DNA from: a virus | Virus record (IMG/VR): IMGVR_UViG_3300025466_000012 | Location: 62,001-126,000 of that record | DNA: 64,000 nucleotides | Reading direction: 5' to 3' (one strand) | Made by a program: the position numbers and the translations under genes | In this document: positions 32,689-40,599 of the stretch, piece after piece | Numbering within the stretch: the first letter of the stretch is position 1 | Layout: every line of letters begins with the position of its first letter | The notes under the pieces: generated by a model | Told to the model about the DNA's origin: nothing | The model's input: the letters and a program-made list of their open reading frames with translations, nothing else | Database searches by the model: none

Positions 32689-33949
32689 GGCATATCTTGT
32701 CAGGATCTTGGGTTTGTGCAGACATTATTTTTTTTATACGATTGATATCTGCAATGTTAGGAAGGAGAATGCTAGTTTCATCAATCAACGCCTGCAGTTT
32801 GATAGGATCAGCTGTCTGATCATTCCAAAAATTTAAAAATCCCTGATAATCTTTAGATTGTGATACTTGTTGTATAGCAGTGTCTAGATTGGTTTTGAGT
32901 TCGGTTACTACCTGATCAAAAAATTCTGTGCTAAAAAAATGTTTGCGATTATGATCAGCTATGATCTGAGCTTGTGCAACACGTTCTTGGCGTATTTTAG
33001 GATCCCAGTTTTCTATATCTCGCATAAGACTGGTAATCTGTTTCAGTCTTGAATCAGAATCGGTTTCAAGGTCGTACTGCTCGGGCCAGATCTCGTCAAA
33101 AGTCCTAAATCCATAGTCGCGTAAATATTCCAGACTTCCATAAGTACCGGCCAATATGAATGGTTTGCCTAAAGCAATGGGTCGTAATATTTTTTCTGTC
33201 AGGTGCAAGCGCCCGTCGTCAAACAAGGTTTCCAATACCACTTCGATGTCGAACGTATTATAATCGTCAAGATCAAAGTCTGCGCTACTGTTACTGTCGG
33301 CGTCGGTTGGATGGAAATATTTTTCAAGATTGTGAATTGGTTTCCATTTTGGGTTATCAAATTGATGTTGTTGAAAGTGTGCTTGACAACCAGGATCTAC
33401 AGGATTGAACCAAGTACGACAACTATTAACCAAATCGTGGTCTATCAGGTAATCCAAAAATTTCAACCGGTATTCTCTGGTGCCGCCCCAAGATCTGTTG
33501 TACGCTAGAAATGTTTTTTGTGGGCAAGGATGTAGTACTACGTGCCGAGCATACCTAAACCAGTCTAGGGCAATAACAGCATGACTCCACCAATAACTTG
33601 GTACATAATTATCTTGTGTATATTGTTCTAGATTTGTGCTTCTTTTTTCGCTATGCAACAACACCGACTGTTGACGCATACTAGGGTATTTAAAATGCTT
33701 AAATTTTCCAAATAATGAGTCATATCTCACCATATTTTTATAAAAATCATAAGCGAGAGGTTCCTGATCGTGACAGTATATGTGTGGATGCATCACCTCA
33801 AGGTAAAAGTCTATAAGCCTTGTTGTAGTCAAATCTAGTAGATTTTTTGACCCGTGCGGGTAAAAACGATAAATTATAACACGATCTTTGAAAATGGATT
33901 GTGCAGTATCTTCAATGTACTGATACAGGCGATCTAATGGTATACTCAT
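32636..33949 (-). CDS. Glycosyltransferase-like protein (GT10-type C terminus)
   Basis: 437 residues, AT-rich. The C-terminal half has VVLETLFDDGRLHLTEKILR, PIALGKPFILAGTYGSLEYL and YGFRTFDEIWPEQYD, the xTEKxxxP-type sugar-nucleotide site also seen in the product at 29599. The N-terminal half contains VIIYRFYPHG and YCHDQEPLAYDF. Probable transferase for a host or virion glycan; substrate unknown. A TAAATACC element lies 8 bases before the start on this strand. Confidence 0.68.
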   Translation of the reverse strand: MSIPLDRLYQYIEDTAQSIFKDRVIIYRFYPHGSKNLLDLTTTRLIDFYLEVMHPHIYCHDQEPLAYDFYKNMVRYDSLFGKFKHFKYPSMRQQSVLLHSEKRSTNLEQYTQDNYVPSYWWSHAVIALDWFRYARHVVLHPCPQKTFLAYNRSWGGTREYRLKFLDYLIDHDLVNSCRTWFNPVDPGCQAHFQQHQFDNPKWKPIHNLEKYFHPTDADSNSSADFDLDDYNTFDIEVVLETLFDDGRLHLTEKILRPIALGKPFILAGTYGSLEYLRDYGFRTFDEIWPEQYDLETDSDSRLKQITSLMRDIENWDPKIRQERVAQAQIIADHNRKHFFSTEFFDQVVTELKTNLDTAIQQVSQSKDYQGFLNFWNDQTADPIKLQALIDETSILLPNIADINRIKKIMSAQTQDPDKICLSLDQRPLSMMDLDPGS

Positions 33950-33987
33950 GACTGGTATTTACAACAGATTTTAACTACATAAAAAAA

Positions 33988-34494
33988 ATGATACTATATC
34001 ACAAAATCCAAGTTGTTTGGGACGACGAATTCAAGACTCTTGATTATGTGCAAGAACGATTCAATGATCCTGATAAAATAGCGGAATGGAAACAGCTAGG
34101 CTATCAAAATGTAGCCACCGGTTTCATGTGCGATATGCGCAGTCCACAACCCAGCTGGAACGATCAGATCGTGCAACAGTTTGTTGACCGTGGTTGGAAC
34201 GATGTGGGAACCAGTTATTATCGCATGGGGTCAGGAGTCATCTTGCCCACACACCGCGATCTCTACAAAAAATATATCGAACTGTTTGATCTGCAAGGAC
34301 AGGAATCACGCATCAGACGTGCGTTGATTTTTTTAGAGGACTGGCAACCCGGGCACTATGCCGAGTACGAGGATCATCCATTTGTGAGCTGGCATGCTGG
34401 GGACGTGGTTGAATGGGTTTACGATGCTCCGCACATGGCAGCCAATCTGGGTCTGACTCCCAGGTATACTCTGCAGATCACAGGTTGGGTATGA
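33988..34494 (+). CDS. 2OG-Fe(II) oxygenase-like protein
   Basis: 168 residues of double-stranded beta-helix type. YYRMGSGVILPTHRDLYKKY carries the HxD metal pair. The distal His is in VEWVYDAPHMAANLG, and the following TPRYTLQITGW supplies the Arg expected to bind 2-oxoglutarate. RALIFLEDWQPGHYAEYEDH is a core strand pair. Similar enzymes are common in T4-like cyanophages. The substrate is unknown; the amidinotransferase gene overlaps its stop. Confidence 0.72.
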   Translation: MILYHKIQVVWDDEFKTLDYVQERFNDPDKIAEWKQLGYQNVATGFMCDMRSPQPSWNDQIVQQFVDRGWNDVGTSYYRMGSGVILPTHRDLYKKYIELFDLQGQESRIRRALIFLEDWQPGHYAEYEDHPFVSWHAGDVVEWVYDAPHMAANLGLTPRYTLQITGWV

Positions 34495-35405
34495 TCAATT
34501 CTGTCAACGAATGGAGCACACTGAAGCAGGTTGTGGTAGGATCGGCCACTCATGCCAATTGGCCCACAAACGATCCGGTATTTGCCCAGGAGTCTCGCAA
34601 GACCACTTGGCATACTTCACCGGTACCGTCCGGTCCGGTAGCACAACGAATCATAGACGAAGCCAATGAAGATCTTGACTGTTTGGCAACTACCTTGACC
34701 ACATTGGGTGTGGAAGTCTTGAGACCACAGACGTTTGACTTCCAACAAGCAGGGGGCATGTACAACTATTGCCCTAGAGATCGACTTTTGATCTATGGTG
34801 ACATCGTGATTGACTGTGCCATGATGTACCCGGGTAGAGATATGGAAATACAACAACTGGATTGTGTGATCGAACAGGCTGGTCGAGTGATACACATGCC
34901 GAGAGACCAAGGCTTGGTCTTGGATGCAGCCAATGTGTTGCGTCTAGGCGACAGCATGCTGTTTTTGGAATCAGCATCGGGCAATCGCAAGGCCTATGAA
35001 TGGTTGTGTTTGCAGTTTCCTGAGGTATCAATTGAACTGTGCAACTTTTATTCGGGTGTGCATATTGACAGCACCATAGTGCCGTTGCGTGAAGGCCTGG
35101 TACTGTTGAATGGTAGTCGAGTGACCTGGGATAACTGTCCCAGAGTGTTCCAAAACTGGCACAAGATTTATGTACACGATGTGATAGCGCAAGATTTTTA
35201 TCAGTATCCGTATGCATCCAAATGGATAGCCATGAACATGTTGGTGGTTGACCCACACACAGTCATAGTGGATCGTCATCAGACTGATCTGATCAAGAGT
35301 TTGGAAAATTGGCATTTTACAGTGATACCACTGGAACTGAGACACAGTCGCACTTTGGGAGGTGGATTCCATTGTGTGACCCTGGACACTAGGAGACAAA
35401 CATGA
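34491..35405 (+). CDS. Amidinotransferase (glycine/inosamine type)
   Basis: 304 residues from the ATG overlapping the previous stop. The N terminus VNEWSTLKQVVVGSAT is typical. Catalytic triad by family comparison: Asp145 (LDAANVLRLGD), His191 (GVHIDST) and Cys295 (GGGFHCVTLD). These enzymes move the amidino group of arginine to an amine through a Cys-amidino intermediate, or act as arginine hydrolases. The acceptor is unknown. It is followed by an overlapping conserved gene. Confidence 0.88.
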   Translation: MINSVNEWSTLKQVVVGSATHANWPTNDPVFAQESRKTTWHTSPVPSGPVAQRIIDEANEDLDCLATTLTTLGVEVLRPQTFDFQQAGGMYNYCPRDRLLIYGDIVIDCAMMYPGRDMEIQQLDCVIEQAGRVIHMPRDQGLVLDAANVLRLGDSMLFLESASGNRKAYEWLCLQFPEVSIELCNFYSGVHIDSTIVPLREGLVLLNGSRVTWDNCPRVFQNWHKIYVHDVIAQDFYQYPYASKWIAMNMLVVDPHTVIVDRHQTDLIKSLENWHFTVIPLELRHSRTLGGGFHCVTLDTRRQT

Positions 35406-35959
35406 ATATCAGCTGGGTATTGGCCGACGCGGCCACTATAGATCCCACACAGGAATTGGAAATTCTCAAACACATTGGACCATTCTGGGGCAGCTGGCGC
35501 ACCTGGCGTGCCTATCTGACCGACAACGTGATCTGTCATGATCTGGCCCGTGCTGACGAATTGCTCCGGCGCGAATTCCAACGCAGTTGTAATCTTTACA
35601 TACCCGAATCGATCTATACCGGTCTAGCTCGACCTGATGGTGTACAAGTCTACCAAGGTGATTTTGTTCACGACGTGATCCGTAAAGAAGAAATAGTGGC
35701 CATGCACCTGTCGGCCTCGACCAGCGACATCGTGCTGTTGATCGGATTTGACTGGAGCACGCACGAAAAAAATTCCAATAGACTGACAGAACACCAAGCT
35801 CAACACTACCTGGGGTTAACTGCCCAGGTCATACGTGATAACCCTGGCACACAATGGGTCTTGATTGATCATGTTGCCGAACTGCACCCAAATTTCTCCA
35901 AATTGGAGAATCTGACCCAGGACACTATGGCCGGTGTGCTTGGGCTACTAGCTGGTTGA
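35402..35959 (+). CDS. Conserved phage hypothetical protein, 185 aa
   Basis: Starts MNISWVLADAATID and has IGPFWGSWRTWRAYLTDNVICHD, DIVLLIGFDWS and NPGTQWVLIDHVAEL, an alpha/beta fold with Rossmann-like strands. Such proteins recur in environmental T4-like phages next to fibre or glycan genes. No function assigned. It is coupled to the amidinotransferase gene by ATGA. Confidence 0.72.
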   Translation: MNISWVLADAATIDPTQELEILKHIGPFWGSWRTWRAYLTDNVICHDLARADELLRREFQRSCNLYIPESIYTGLARPDGVQVYQGDFVHDVIRKEEIVAMHLSASTSDIVLLIGFDWSTHEKNSNRLTEHQAQHYLGLTAQVIRDNPGTQWVLIDHVAELHPNFSKLENLTQDTMAGVLGLLAG

Positions 35960-35985
35960 CTCAATAAACAATCTCAGCATATAAT
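35956..35985 (+). promoter_or_regulatory. Sigma70-type promoter for the UV endonuclease gene
   Basis: TTGACT (35956-35961), 18 bases, TATAAT (35980-35985), 7 bases before the ATG at 35993. The -35 overlaps the stop of the upstream gene. Confidence 0.6.
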
Positions 35986-35992
35986 ATATGCT

Positions 35993-37012
35993 ATGGATAC
36001 TCTAAAACGAATTGGTTTCTGTTGCAAATGGCTCAACGATCCCAGCGAATGCGGCGGCATGAAAGTGAACGCCGTGGATAGGGAATTGAATGGTCGTAGT
36101 ACAACCATGCGTTGGTTGCGTGAACATCCCGAGGAAGCCGAACAGCGCCAGTGGGACATCATGAATCACAACACCACGGCCGCTGTGAAAATGATTGAAC
36201 GTGTGGCCACCTTGCCTGCCGAACGCAGAATGGTTAGACTGGGGTCGGAGATGCTACAGGGCTATACCGAGAAAGACTGGAAAGCGTGGTGGCAACAGAT
36301 CGATGTGCAAAATCACCTTGAGAGAATATTTGCTTCCATCGGTGAAACGGCCAGACGACTGGACGTGCGACTCAGTTTCCATCCCGGACAGTTCTGTTGT
36401 ATAGTCAGCAATAATCCTGGTATTGTGGAAAGATCATTAGAAGAATTAGAATATCATGCTGACATGGCTCGCTGGATGGGCTACGGTAAATCCAAGTTGG
36501 ATTTCAAGATCAATGTGCATCTGAGCGGCAAATTAGGTGTTGCTGGATTTGATACAGCTTGGCAAAAAATGAGCCCGGAACTACGAAATTGTCTTACATT
36601 AGAAAATGACGAATATCAAGCCGGTCTTGATGTCCTGTTACCATTAGGCAAGCGTGTTGGCATAGTGCTAGACATACATCATCATTTTATCAATACCGGG
36701 GAATACATTAACTCGCAAGATCATCGTATTTCTCAAGTAATTGACAGTTGGCAAGGCGTTAGACCAGCAATACATTACAGTCAATCAAGAGAAGAACACA
36801 TTGCCGAATTTATTGATATCATGCCGTCGCTGGAACAACTGTTAACAATCACCAACAAAGCCAAATTGAGATCCCACAGTGATTTTTACAACAATAAACA
36901 ACTCAATGCATGGGCGTTGACACATCTAGAGTGGGCAGATATACAAACAGAAAGCAAGGGAAAAAATCTGGCTGCCGGGCAGCTGTTTAATCAGTGGCAG
37001 GAATCCATCTAA
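35993..37012 (+). CDS. uvdE: UV damage endonuclease (UVDE/UvsE type)
   Basis: 339 residues of TIM-barrel fold. It nicks DNA 5' of UV photoproducts and some abasic sites. Motifs: GFCCKWLND start, LSFHPGQFC, KINVHLSG, LTLENDE and VLDIHHHF, giving the His/Glu/Asp metal ligands. T4 uses DenV for UV repair; here UVDE takes that place. The 3' part (from roughly 36430) becomes AT-richer toward the GIY-YIG gene that overlaps its last 26 bases from the other strand. Confidence 0.9.
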   Translation: MDTLKRIGFCCKWLNDPSECGGMKVNAVDRELNGRSTTMRWLREHPEEAEQRQWDIMNHNTTAAVKMIERVATLPAERRMVRLGSEMLQGYTEKDWKAWWQQIDVQNHLERIFASIGETARRLDVRLSFHPGQFCCIVSNNPGIVERSLEELEYHADMARWMGYGKSKLDFKINVHLSGKLGVAGFDTAWQKMSPELRNCLTLENDEYQAGLDVLLPLGKRVGIVLDIHHHFINTGEYINSQDHRISQVIDSWQGVRPAIHYSQSREEHIAEFIDIMPSLEQLLTITNKAKLRSHSDFYNNKQLNAWALTHLEWADIQTESKGKNLAAGQLFNQWQESI

Positions 37013-37676
37013 ATCTTTTTTTTCCGGTCTCGTCGGTATAAGATTTTCTTTTGAGTCCTGCATATTTTATTTTCTTAGTTTCGCAACCGGCAAGTGTTCT
37101 GGCTGATCGTTGTGCCGGGGTCATTTTTGCATTTCGTTGAGTCGCTGATTTTTTATAAGACTCTATTGCTGCTAAACTGCGTTTTTCGCCTTTGCGAGAT
37201 TTGAGAGCATTTATTTGATTTTCTCTCAATTTGGGATCCTGCCATCGTGCTTGCATTGATTTTGAAATGGATTCCGCGCCAGCCCTTGTTTTATTATTCT
37301 TTCCTCTATTAGCATCACCACATTTTTTCTTGTTAGCGTCAGTATGAGTCTTGCCGTGGAATCCATTTTGTTCACCAAATAATATTGGAGGATTAGCGTT
37401 TTTGCAAATGTTGGTTAAATTTTCAATACCAATATCTTCTATCAACTGTTCTTCAAATTGTATAGATTGTTGTTTGGTTAAGTTGGTTTCGACCAATTCG
37501 ACTCCGACTTCAAGACCCATTGATTGTATTTTTCTAATAACTCGATCTTTGTGCGGATTATTACACCCACTGGTAAATTTCAAGTGCGACCAAGCCCGTT
37601 GTTCTTTGCCTTCGCCCACATAAAACGTCTTTCCGTTTCTTGGATCAATCAGTCGATATACATAATAATTGTTCAT
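36987..37676 (-). CDS. GIY-YIG homing endonuclease with NUMOD3 region
   Basis: 229 residues. The N-terminal GIY-YIG module is YYVYRLIDPRNGKTFYVGEG, then RAWSHLKF with the catalytic-type Arg. Glu in the QFEEQLIEDIG helix is in the position of the metal-binding acid. The remainder is basic NUMOD3-like DNA-binding sequence (FGEQNGFHGKTHTDANKKK, ARWQDPKLRENQINALK). AT-rich and convergent with uvdE. A TAAATACT element lies just upstream on the minus strand. Confidence 0.87.
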   Translation of the reverse strand: MNNYYVYRLIDPRNGKTFYVGEGKEQRAWSHLKFTSGCNNPHKDRVIRKIQSMGLEVGVELVETNLTKQQSIQFEEQLIEDIGIENLTNICKNANPPILFGEQNGFHGKTHTDANKKKCGDANRGKNNKTRAGAESISKSMQARWQDPKLRENQINALKSRKGEKRSLAAIESYKKSATQRNAKMTPAQRSARTLAGCETKKIKYAGLKRKSYTDETGKKRFRWIPATD

Positions 37677-37704
37677 AATAGTATTTAGTGTATTGGCGTC
37701 AGAC

Positions 37705-37733
37705 TTGATATTTAGTATATTTTATGCTACAAT
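37705..37733 (+). promoter_or_regulatory. Sigma70-type promoter
   Basis: TTGATA (37705-37710), 17 bases, TACAAT (37728-37733), 5 bases before the ATG at 37739. Confidence 0.5.
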
Positions 37734-37738
37734 AAACA

Positions 37739-37969
37739 ATGGATCAATTTCAAGCATGGCCACCACCTAACAATTGGACCCAGGTAGTGATACCATGGAG
37801 TACCATGTTGGCCCATGCGAACCACAGCCCGCATGAGATTATTGAATGGGTTGAATGTCAACCTGGTGGGCAGTATCATCTGCACGGTTATCGGTCTGTG
37901 GAAGGATTTGCTTTTAGATTTGAAAATCCCCAAGATGCTGTATTTTTTAAATTACGATGGGAAATATGA
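37739..37969 (+). CDS. Small conserved phage protein, 76 aa
   Basis: Trp/Pro-rich start (AWPPPNNWTQVVIPWSTM) and a C-terminal GFAFRFENPQDAVFFKLRW, which is a recurrent ending in small phage proteins (compare FYFDSERDYLAFVLKW at 63542). Function unknown. Confidence 0.68.
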   Translation: MDQFQAWPPPNNWTQVVIPWSTMLAHANHSPHEIIEWVECQPGGQYHLHGYRSVEGFAFRFENPQDAVFFKLRWEI

Positions 37970-38256
37970 AACAGACTATGTTGGGTATGATTGCGTATGT
38001 ACGCAACGATTATCAAGCCAATCGAACTAGATTTTTTGCCGAGCTGTTTGCCTGGTTATGTAGCGTGACCTCGGCAGTGACCTTTGCGGCCACTGTGCCT
38101 GATATTCCTTTGATACCACTGTACATGGTGTTTATCAGCGGCTGTGTTGCAGCCGCTTGGGCCTGCTGGACTCGTAGGAGTTTTGGACTGCTGTCTAACT
38201 ATGTGTTCATGATCGTGATTGACTGTGTAGGTCTCACACGCCTACTGCTTCACTGA
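37966..38256 (+). CDS. Small membrane protein, 96 aa
   Basis: Start at the ATG of the ATGA overlap. Three predicted transmembrane helices (FFAELFAWLCSVTSAVTFAA, PLIPLYMVFISGCVAAAWAC, LSNYVFMIVIDCVGLTRLLL) after a basic N terminus. A conserved phage membrane protein of unknown role. Convergent with the next gene, 7-base overlap. Confidence 0.7.
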   Translation: MKQTMLGMIAYVRNDYQANRTRFFAELFAWLCSVTSAVTFAATVPDIPLIPLYMVFISGCVAAAWACWTRRSFGLLSNYVFMIVIDCVGLTRLLLH

Positions 38257-38564
38257 GATTTTTTGGCTCTGGGCTTGCGCGGTTTGCGTTTGGCAGTGGT
38301 CGCAGTATCGGTCGCAGCTGGTTTGGCCACTGGTTTTTTGACCGGTTTGCGTTTGACAGGCGCTGTGTCGGCTGGCTCAGGTGTTGTTTCGGGCTTGGCA
38401 ATAATACCACCAAAGGTTAAATTGCCCTTTGCAGGCGTTGTGTCGGCTGGCTCAGGTGTTGGTTCAACATCGGCTGGCTGACTCTTGGGTGTAGGCCATG
38501 GCCAATGTCCAGCAGGATCCACTTTTGGTTTGATACCGAACAACTTCTTTAAAAATGATTGCAT
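38250..38564 (-). CDS. Basic Lys/Pro/Ala-rich protein with internal repeats
   Basis: 104 residues. The N-terminal helix MQSFLKKLFGIKPK leads into low-complexity sequence with a repeated EPTPEPADTTPAKG / ETTPEPADTAPVKRK unit and a very basic tail (AKRKPRKPRAKKSQ), reminiscent of histone-H1-like DNA-binding tails. AAGGAG precedes the ATG, and CTAAATATC lies upstream, so it may be a late DNA-binding protein. This is inference. Confidence 0.62.
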   Translation of the reverse strand: MQSFLKKLFGIKPKVDPAGHWPWPTPKSQPADVEPTPEPADTTPAKGNLTFGGIIAKPETTPEPADTAPVKRKPVKKPVAKPAATDTATTAKRKPRKPRAKKSQ

Positions 38565-38630
38565 ACTGATCTCCTTGTGTCTGATATTTAGTTCAATTTT
38601 GCCGAACCTCGAAAACTTATATTATATTTG

Positions 38631-38659
38631 TTGTGTTGCGTGGTAAATATCAGTACAAT
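38631..38659 (+). promoter_or_regulatory. Possible sigma70-type promoter
   Basis: TTGTGT (38631-38636), 17 bases, TACAAT (38654-38659), in the divergent gap before the 54-residue gene. Confidence 0.4.
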
Positions 38660-38705
38660 TACTATTAGTGAAAACCACTATAGTCCAACTCAAGGAAAAC
38701 ACACA

Positions 38706-38870
38706 ATGTTAAAACTTATCAAATCACTTGCCCGCTTGTTGACCACAACCGGTTCTATCAGTACCGGACTGGATGACTACATCAACAGCAAACGACCAAC
38801 CAGTGTGGCCGAAATTGAAAATCTTACTAGACAATATCTAGCAAGAGGCGTTTGCGGTCGAATCATATGA
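38706..38870 (+). CDS. Small protein, 54 aa, DUF3563-like pattern
   Basis: Start at MLKLIKSLARLL (AAGGAA upstream). The sequence LDDYINSKRPTSVAEIENLTRQY has the YL(A)xSxDxxxLExRxR-type arrangement of DUF3563 small proteins. Coupled to the acetyltransferase gene by ATGA. Confidence 0.6.
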   Translation: MLKLIKSLARLLTTTGSISTGLDDYINSKRPTSVAEIENLTRQYLARGVCGRII

Positions 38871-39394
38871 TAACTACCCGATTTCTGCCATCGGCAAATT
38901 TTGATCAATACGGTGAATGGATCAAACGGCAGGATCAGGAAACACGCAATTTGTATTTTGGTATGGCCACGTCTGACGCTGTGATCGACAGCCTCATGGA
39001 CCGTGTACACAACAATTTGCATGACCACCGGATTCTGGTAGCTCAGGACGGAAATCAATGGGTGGGAACATTGCACATGGCCATGTCCGGACGTACCGTA
39101 GAATTTGGTCTCATAGTACGATCTGATTGTAGGGGCCAAGGCATTGCATCCGTCATGCTGGAACAGGCCTTGACCTGGGTCAAGAATCGCGGCTATCAAG
39201 AGCTGTTCATGCATTGCCTGGGGCACAACCGTCCGATACAGCATCTGTGTGCCAAGCACGGATTACCGGCACGCAACATGCACGGTGACAGCCAAGTACA
39301 TCTAAGATTGAGTCCGCCCACTTGGTTGACCATGATCAGCGAAATAAACACCAACTATAAGAATATCTGGTACAGCTGGTTGCAAAAAAGCTGA
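38867..39394 (+). CDS. GNAT-family acetyltransferase
   Basis: 175 residues from the ATGA overlap. Acetyl-CoA site motif A is VEFGLIVRSDCRGQGIASVM, followed by LEQALTWVKNRGYQELFMHCL and NRPIQHLCAKHGL. The C-terminal ~35 residues are an extra tail. Substrate unknown. Confidence 0.85.
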   Translation: MITTRFLPSANFDQYGEWIKRQDQETRNLYFGMATSDAVIDSLMDRVHNNLHDHRILVAQDGNQWVGTLHMAMSGRTVEFGLIVRSDCRGQGIASVMLEQALTWVKNRGYQELFMHCLGHNRPIQHLCAKHGLPARNMHGDSQVHLRLSPPTWLTMISEINTNYKNIWYSWLQKS

Positions 39395-39428
39395 ATAATA
39401 TTTCAAGAGATATCAGACTAAGTACTAG

Positions 39429-40133
39429 ATGAACACAATCATCGCTACCCTGGTCATGACACACATAACCATAATATGTGTGACACTATACTTACACCGC
39501 AGCCAAGCACATCGCGGAGTCGAATTCCATCCTGTGGTGGCACATGCCATGCGTGCATGGTTATGGTTGACCACGGGCATGATCACACGACAATGGGTGG
39601 CCATACACAGAAAACATCACAGATTCAGTGACCAACCAGGAGATCCGCACAGCCCGCATGTGCATGGTATCTGGAACATTGTGACACGTGGAGTCTGGTA
39701 CTATGTGACCGAAGGACGTAACACTCAAACCATGATGGCCTATGGTCGCGGTACTCCAACTGATTGGATCGAACGGCACCTGTACACCAGATACAACTGG
39801 TTGGGCGTGGCTGTGATGGCAACCATTGATATGGCCGTGTTTGGTTGGACAGGAATGCTGGTTTGGGCGGTGCAAATAGCCTGGATTCCATTCTGGGCCG
39901 CAGGTGTGGTCAACGGCATTGGACACTGGGTTGGCTATAGAAATGGCCAAACACGTGACCAAAGCAGAAATGTTGTGCCCATCGACCTTGTTGTTGGTGG
40001 TGAGCTATTGCACAACAACCACCATCTTGATCCTGCCAATCCACGCTTGAGTCGACGCTGGTGGGAATTTGATATTGGTTGGATGTATATACAGATACTG
40101 CGTGGACTGGGACTGGCCACACTGCGAACATGA
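39429..40133 (+). CDS. Fatty-acid (acyl-CoA type) desaturase
   Basis: 234 residues, membrane-bound diiron enzyme that introduces a double bond into acyl chains. The three histidine boxes are H23RSQAH28, H60RKHH64 and H195NNHH199. Hydrophobic helices flank them (IIATLVMTHITIICVTLYL, WTGMLVWAVQIAWIPFWAAG). It is shorter than bacterial delta-9 desaturases but has every box. Altering membrane fluidity during infection is the likely outcome. Confidence 0.9.
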   Translation: MNTIIATLVMTHITIICVTLYLHRSQAHRGVEFHPVVAHAMRAWLWLTTGMITRQWVAIHRKHHRFSDQPGDPHSPHVHGIWNIVTRGVWYYVTEGRNTQTMMAYGRGTPTDWIERHLYTRYNWLGVAVMATIDMAVFGWTGMLVWAVQIAWIPFWAAGVVNGIGHWVGYRNGQTRDQSRNVVPIDLVVGGELLHNNHHLDPANPRLSRRWWEFDIGWMYIQILRGLGLATLRT

Positions 40134-40155
40134 ATTTAACCGGATCCGTAGGAAA

Positions 40156-40194
40156 ATGTTGCAGTACAGCATATAATACATAAATATGTTGCAG
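40156..40194 (+). promoter_or_regulatory. Phasin promoter with two direct repeats and a late octamer
   Basis: ATGTTGCAG at 40156-40164 and again at 40186-40194, exactly 30 bases apart (three helical turns), each continuing into a partly palindromic TTGCAGYACAR. TATAAT (40172-40177) and CATAAATA (40179-40186) lie between them. TGC/GCA-type repeats recall PhaR sites before phasin genes; this is inference. Confidence 0.5.
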
Positions 40195-40226
40195 CACAAC
40201 AAAACATTTAACCCAAGGAGAAAACA

Positions 40227-40517
40227 ATGTTCGATGTAGAAAAGTTCATAGATGCAGTACAAGATGGAAAAAAACAAATCACCGAAACTGCTCTCAAGCA
40301 GACCGGTTTGGTAGACCCAATCAACCAGATCATCGATGCCCAAACCACATACACCAAAACCATGGTCAACGGCATGTCCAAAATGGTCAAAAATCTAGCT
40401 GAGAGTGCCAGCCAGACATCAAGTTCCATGCAGGCTGGCTTGACCGATATCAACGATCAATGGTCCAAATTTATCAATTCAATTGGTTGGACCACTGGCT
40501 CTGCCAAAAACAAGTAA
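40227..40517 (+). CDS. Phasin-like protein
   Basis: 96 residues with no Cys. The arrangement FIDAVQDGKKQITETALKQT, then INQIIDAQTTYTKTMVNGMS, is that of the phasin family (PhaP), amphipathic helical proteins that coat polyhydroxyalkanoate granules. A Ser/Thr-rich tail follows. The ribosome site is AAGGAG. Transcription appears separate from the neighbours. Possible roles are binding host PHA granules or a chaperone-like activity. Confidence 0.72.
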   Translation: MFDVEKFIDAVQDGKKQITETALKQTGLVDPINQIIDAQTTYTKTMVNGMSKMVKNLAESASQTSSSMQAGLTDINDQWSKFINSIGWTTGSAKNK

Positions 40518-40527
40518 TCCAACTCGA

Positions 40528-40556
40528 TTGACCTTTTAATCCAGCTCGTGCATAAT
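40528..40556 (+). promoter_or_regulatory. Sigma70-type promoter for the lipoprotein pair
   Basis: TTGACC (40528-40533), 17 bases, CATAAT (40551-40556), 44 bases before the ATG at 40600. Confidence 0.6.
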
Positions 40557-40599
40557 ATGTGCATAAGCTGGATTTTTCATATCTAAACAAAGGACAATC

